In this document: piece after piece, positions 61,001 to 64,000 of the stretch
How positions within the stretch are numbered: position 1 is the stretch's first letter
How the letters are laid out: every line of letters starts with the position of its first letter
Origin: Epichloe hybrida
Taxonomy: Eukaryota; Ascomycota; Sordariomycetes; Hypocreales; Clavicipitaceae
Assembly (NCBI GenBank): GCA_019022495.1
Contig: JAFEKR010000014.1
Coordinates: 372,001-436,000, forward strand
Reading direction: 5' to 3'
DNA: 64,000 nucleotides
The notes under the pieces: model-generated
Databases searched by the model: none
Seen by the model: the letters and a program-made list of their open reading frames with translations, nothing else
Told to the model about the DNA's origin: nothing
Position numbers and translations under genes: made by a program

Positions 61001-61797
61001 TTTTATAGCTTAATTTAAATAATACTATTAGTTATATATTAATATCTTATAAATATTAGTCTATTCTGTTCTTTATTAGTATATTATAGTAATAAGTTAT
61101 ATAGAGATACTATATATAACTTCTTAAAGCTTTAGAGTTATAAAGCTAATAGTAATATTAAATTAGTTTAAATAGTAAATAAATAGTTTAAGTGTCTTTA
61201 AAGTTCTTATTATATTACTTATAATATATTAGTACTAAGTATATACTTAATTTACTCCTAGTTCATTATTTAGATTTATTACTTAATTCTTTTATAATAC
61301 TTTAGGGTATTTTTTAATTAGAATAATAATAATAAATTATAGAAATAGGAAATAATTTATAGTAATAGTAAATAAAATAATAAAAAGGTTTTTCTTAAAG
61401 TTATATTAGTAAAGTAAACTATTATATATAATAGTATTATTAAAAAGTTATAATATTATATATAACCCTAGTTATAGTAAAATCCTAAAAACAGTATAAT
61501 ATTATAAATTATATAACTAATTAGATAAAATAGCTAATAATAAAAGGACTCTATTAACTAATTCTCTTTTAATCCTAATAATAACCTTAGCTAATAAAAA
61601 GTCCCACTTTTCTTTTTACCTAATAATACATTTATATTATTTGTAGTTAGTGTAGTTACTACACTAACTACACTACAGAATAATTTGTATTTAATATAAT
61701 ATAATACAATAAATACAAATTCTTTTAAATACAATACAAATACAAACTTTTCCAAAAAATACAATAAATACAATACAAACAATACTCTGGCTCTAGG

Positions 61798-64000
61798 TGT
61801 ATGCTATTACGAGGCTATGTATAACGTAGTAAATTATCCTAATAAGATAGCTTCTCTTACTTCTCCTATACCACTGCCTAATCCTCCTTATAATCTAGGC
61901 CCTAAGAATCTAGCTAATATTATAGATATCCCTAATAATACCTCTAAAACGCGTAAATATTAGTGTTATAAATAGGATAAATCCTCTCCTAAGCACGAGG
62001 TAAAACTGCTTAAATAATTAAAGCTCTATGTTTTTTAATATCTTTTCTAAATATCTAGCCTTTTTCTCTAGTCTTTTATTCCCTTTCTTATTCTTACTTT
62101 TCTTAAATTTCTCTATATTTTCTTTAGTTTTCTTAAATTCCTTTTAATTAAGATTTTTATTAGCTTTTTAAATAGCCTAAAGGTTCTATAACCTAGTGGT
62201 TATTGCCTCTAGCTTTTAGTTACCCTTAGCTATGCTATTATCTAATTAGTTAAGGGTTAATTAGTTAATTAGTTACGTAGAACCTACCTAGTAATTTAAG
62301 TGTAATGTGTCTTTTAGGTTTAAATTAAATTAGAGATAAGTAAGGATAGGTTATGTTTAGTAAGAGAGTTTAAGTTTGCCTTAGAGCTTTAAATCATAAG
62401 TAGTAAGCTATAAGATAGAAGAGATATAAAGAGATAGAACAAATATAGTTATAGAGAAAAGGGGAATTATATTAATTTATACTATAAGTAAAACTTAAAT
62501 GAATTTAAGTTTAACTATAGTTATAAATTATATCTATATCTTACGCTAATGTAACTACAAAGTTTATTATAAACTTTGCTCTAATCTTATGGCCCCTTAT
62601 ATTTACAACCTTAGAGCTTATTTATTACTATGGATTTAAGCATTTAGTTATTAATTATTTTACTAGCTAGGTATTGCTAGCAATTGTGTTATAAAAAATC
62701 AGATGCATTGGCTATAACCAATGAGGTTGAAAAAAAATTAAAAATCAATAAATAGGATAAACCTATTAATAAATTTATTAGTTTAAAAATAAGGATAAGT
62801 TAATATAAAAATGCCTAGAATACTATAACTAATAGAATACCCTAGTATATACTACTACTTAGTACCCTAATATTAACCTAATGCTAATAGTATAATAGTC
62901 TTAAGCTCTTATATAATTCTTATATTTTATAATAGCTATAGTATATAGTAGTAGTAAGCGCCTTATTACTAAAGTGTAATTCCCTAAGTAGTAATAAACT
63001 TAGTAACTTCCTATACTCTTACCCTAATAGTAATAGGCTATAGGCTTATAAGATATTATAGCTAATTTCTTAAGATAAATAATATATAGATTAATAAGGT
63101 TTCTTTACTATAAATAGGCTTCTTAAAATACACTAGATAAAGCTAAGGTATATTCTTTATAAGTATAGTAACTTACTCTTAATACTATATATATTTATAC
63201 TAAACTATAGTAAGCTACTATCTAATAAGAGTATTAAGTTATATAATCAGCTAGAGAAAAACCTAACCTTACTCCTTTATTAGCTACTATCCTAAACTAG
63301 GTAGTCTCTTTGCGTTAATAAGGAGTTTAGGAACTCTTTAGTAGCTAAATTAATAGAGTAAGTAGCCTAGATAATAATAATAATCCTAACCTAGGTATAG
63401 AATAAAAAGTATGCCTATTATTCTATTACATATTTGCCTACTAGAGCTTTATTACTCCTAATAGAGTGAAATATATATATTATAAATAGTGTAATTATAA
63501 TATAATAGATAATTTTATACTATTATAGTCCTTAGTAAGGGATTCTAATCTAAATATAATACTTTCTTAGCGTTTATTAGTGTAACTATATCTGCCTTTA
63601 AACCTTAGTAAGCTTACTTCTTAGGATTTACTAGTCTTACCTAATCTAGTCTTTTAAGGAGATTTAGACTAGTTATACCTAACTAAGCGTAACTATAGCT
63701 TAATTAGACACTAGGAAGTAAGCCTAGTGTTAAATACTATAGAGTATTACCCTTATTATAAGGTAAGATAGTTTAGTCCTAATCTTAGGAATAGAATCTG
63801 CTACTCTTATAACTATTATAATGCAGTCCCCTAGGGCTATATATCTTATCATTAATGCTACGCTAGTTAGCCCTTTTTTTAGTGTAAAGAAAATAAGCTT
63901 AATCCTAGGTTAGTTCTAGGCTATTTACCTAAGCTTATGTAAACTAAAGAGATACTTATTACTAAGGTTTATATTTATATTATAGTTATAACCTATTATA
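61798..64000. other. RIPed right flank of E2, possible gene remnant at its start
   Basis: From 61800 a plus-strand frame of about 60 codons is open with few stops and contains CYYEAM, a Pro/Asn-rich stretch and C-x2-QD-like residues. It is cut by E2 at its left end and lost by about 62030. A small non-RIPed patch (62660-62750) contains CATTGG...CCAATG. The remainder, to 64000, shows no gene, LTR or RNA that I can name. Confidence 0.4.

Larger units (their letters stand above)
40858..61789. mobile_element. hAT-like non-autonomous element E2, TSD GCTCTAGG, split by gypsy insertions
   Basis: The left tip CAGAGTATTA starts at 40858 and the right tip CAATACTCTG ends at 61789. GCTCTAGG flanks it at 40850-40857 and 61790-61797. 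Only 57 bp of E2 lie left of the gypsy (40858-40914); the other roughly 2.07 kb lies at 59713-61789. The interior matches the hAT copy at 2284-2480 as well as E5 and E6. Confidence 0.9.

Noticed and set aside
1..64000. Mitochondrial or bacterial AT-rich origin
   Set aside because: Spliceosomal intron signals, LTR retrotransposons with TSDs, a chromodomain and CpA-to-TpA decay all point to nuclear fungal DNA.

Overview
The window looks like an AT-rich, RIP-degraded block of a filamentous ascomycete genome (Pezizomycotina; species not determinable from sequence alone). CpA/TpG is strongly depleted and TpA enriched. Almost every recognisable pol or transposase frame is riddled with TAG/TAA at positions where CAG, CAA or TGG would be expected. 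This is the signature of repeat-induced point mutation (C to T at CpA). The repeats are mostly placed by exact target-site duplications (TSDs) and terminal motifs; domain calls come from reading frames with RIP-type stops read through.

Layout. 1-3396: right part of a hAT DNA transposon with an intron-rich transposase on the minus strand. 3397-10748: Ty3/gypsy chromovirus relic (+) with a 3' LTR and a long antisense frame between pol and LTR. About 10754-15960: Ty1/copia-type relic (-). 16140-17452: unassigned RIPed DNA. 17453-19781: hAT-like non-autonomous element E3. 19823-24306: a non-coding LTR element (LARD/TRIM type, TSD CTATA) interrupted by hAT-like element E4. 24312-26713: a GC-balanced, non-RIPed island holding the only convincing intact gene, a two-exon gene for a 397-aa protein with a possible PD-(D/E)XK nuclease-like region. 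26714-26998: truncated 5' end of the same LARD family. 27000-28329: unassigned relic. 28330-32721: inverted gypsy fragment with a solo LTR and element E5 inside it. 32722-35276: element E6 carrying a tRNA-derived SINE-like insert. 35277-38364: mixed relics.

38365-61797 is a nest of insertions that can be unpicked base by base: hAT-like E2 (TSD GCTCTAGG) was entered by an outer Ty3/gypsy (TSD ATTAA). The outer gypsy was entered by a 12-kb inner Ty3/gypsy (TSD AATAG). A second hAT-like element, E1, landed exactly on the left tip of E2 (TSD CTCTAGGC). 61798-64000 is RIPed flank.

The hAT-like family (E1-E6, TIR near CAGAGTATTG) is the dominant novelty. Its members carry subterminal TGTAGT arrays, about 100-bp tandem repeats and a roughly 10-bp minisatellite of very different length in each copy, and they share long internal stretches with the transposase-bearing hAT copy at the left edge. 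LTRs of four retroelement families are RIPed on the half facing the element interior and spared on the outer half.
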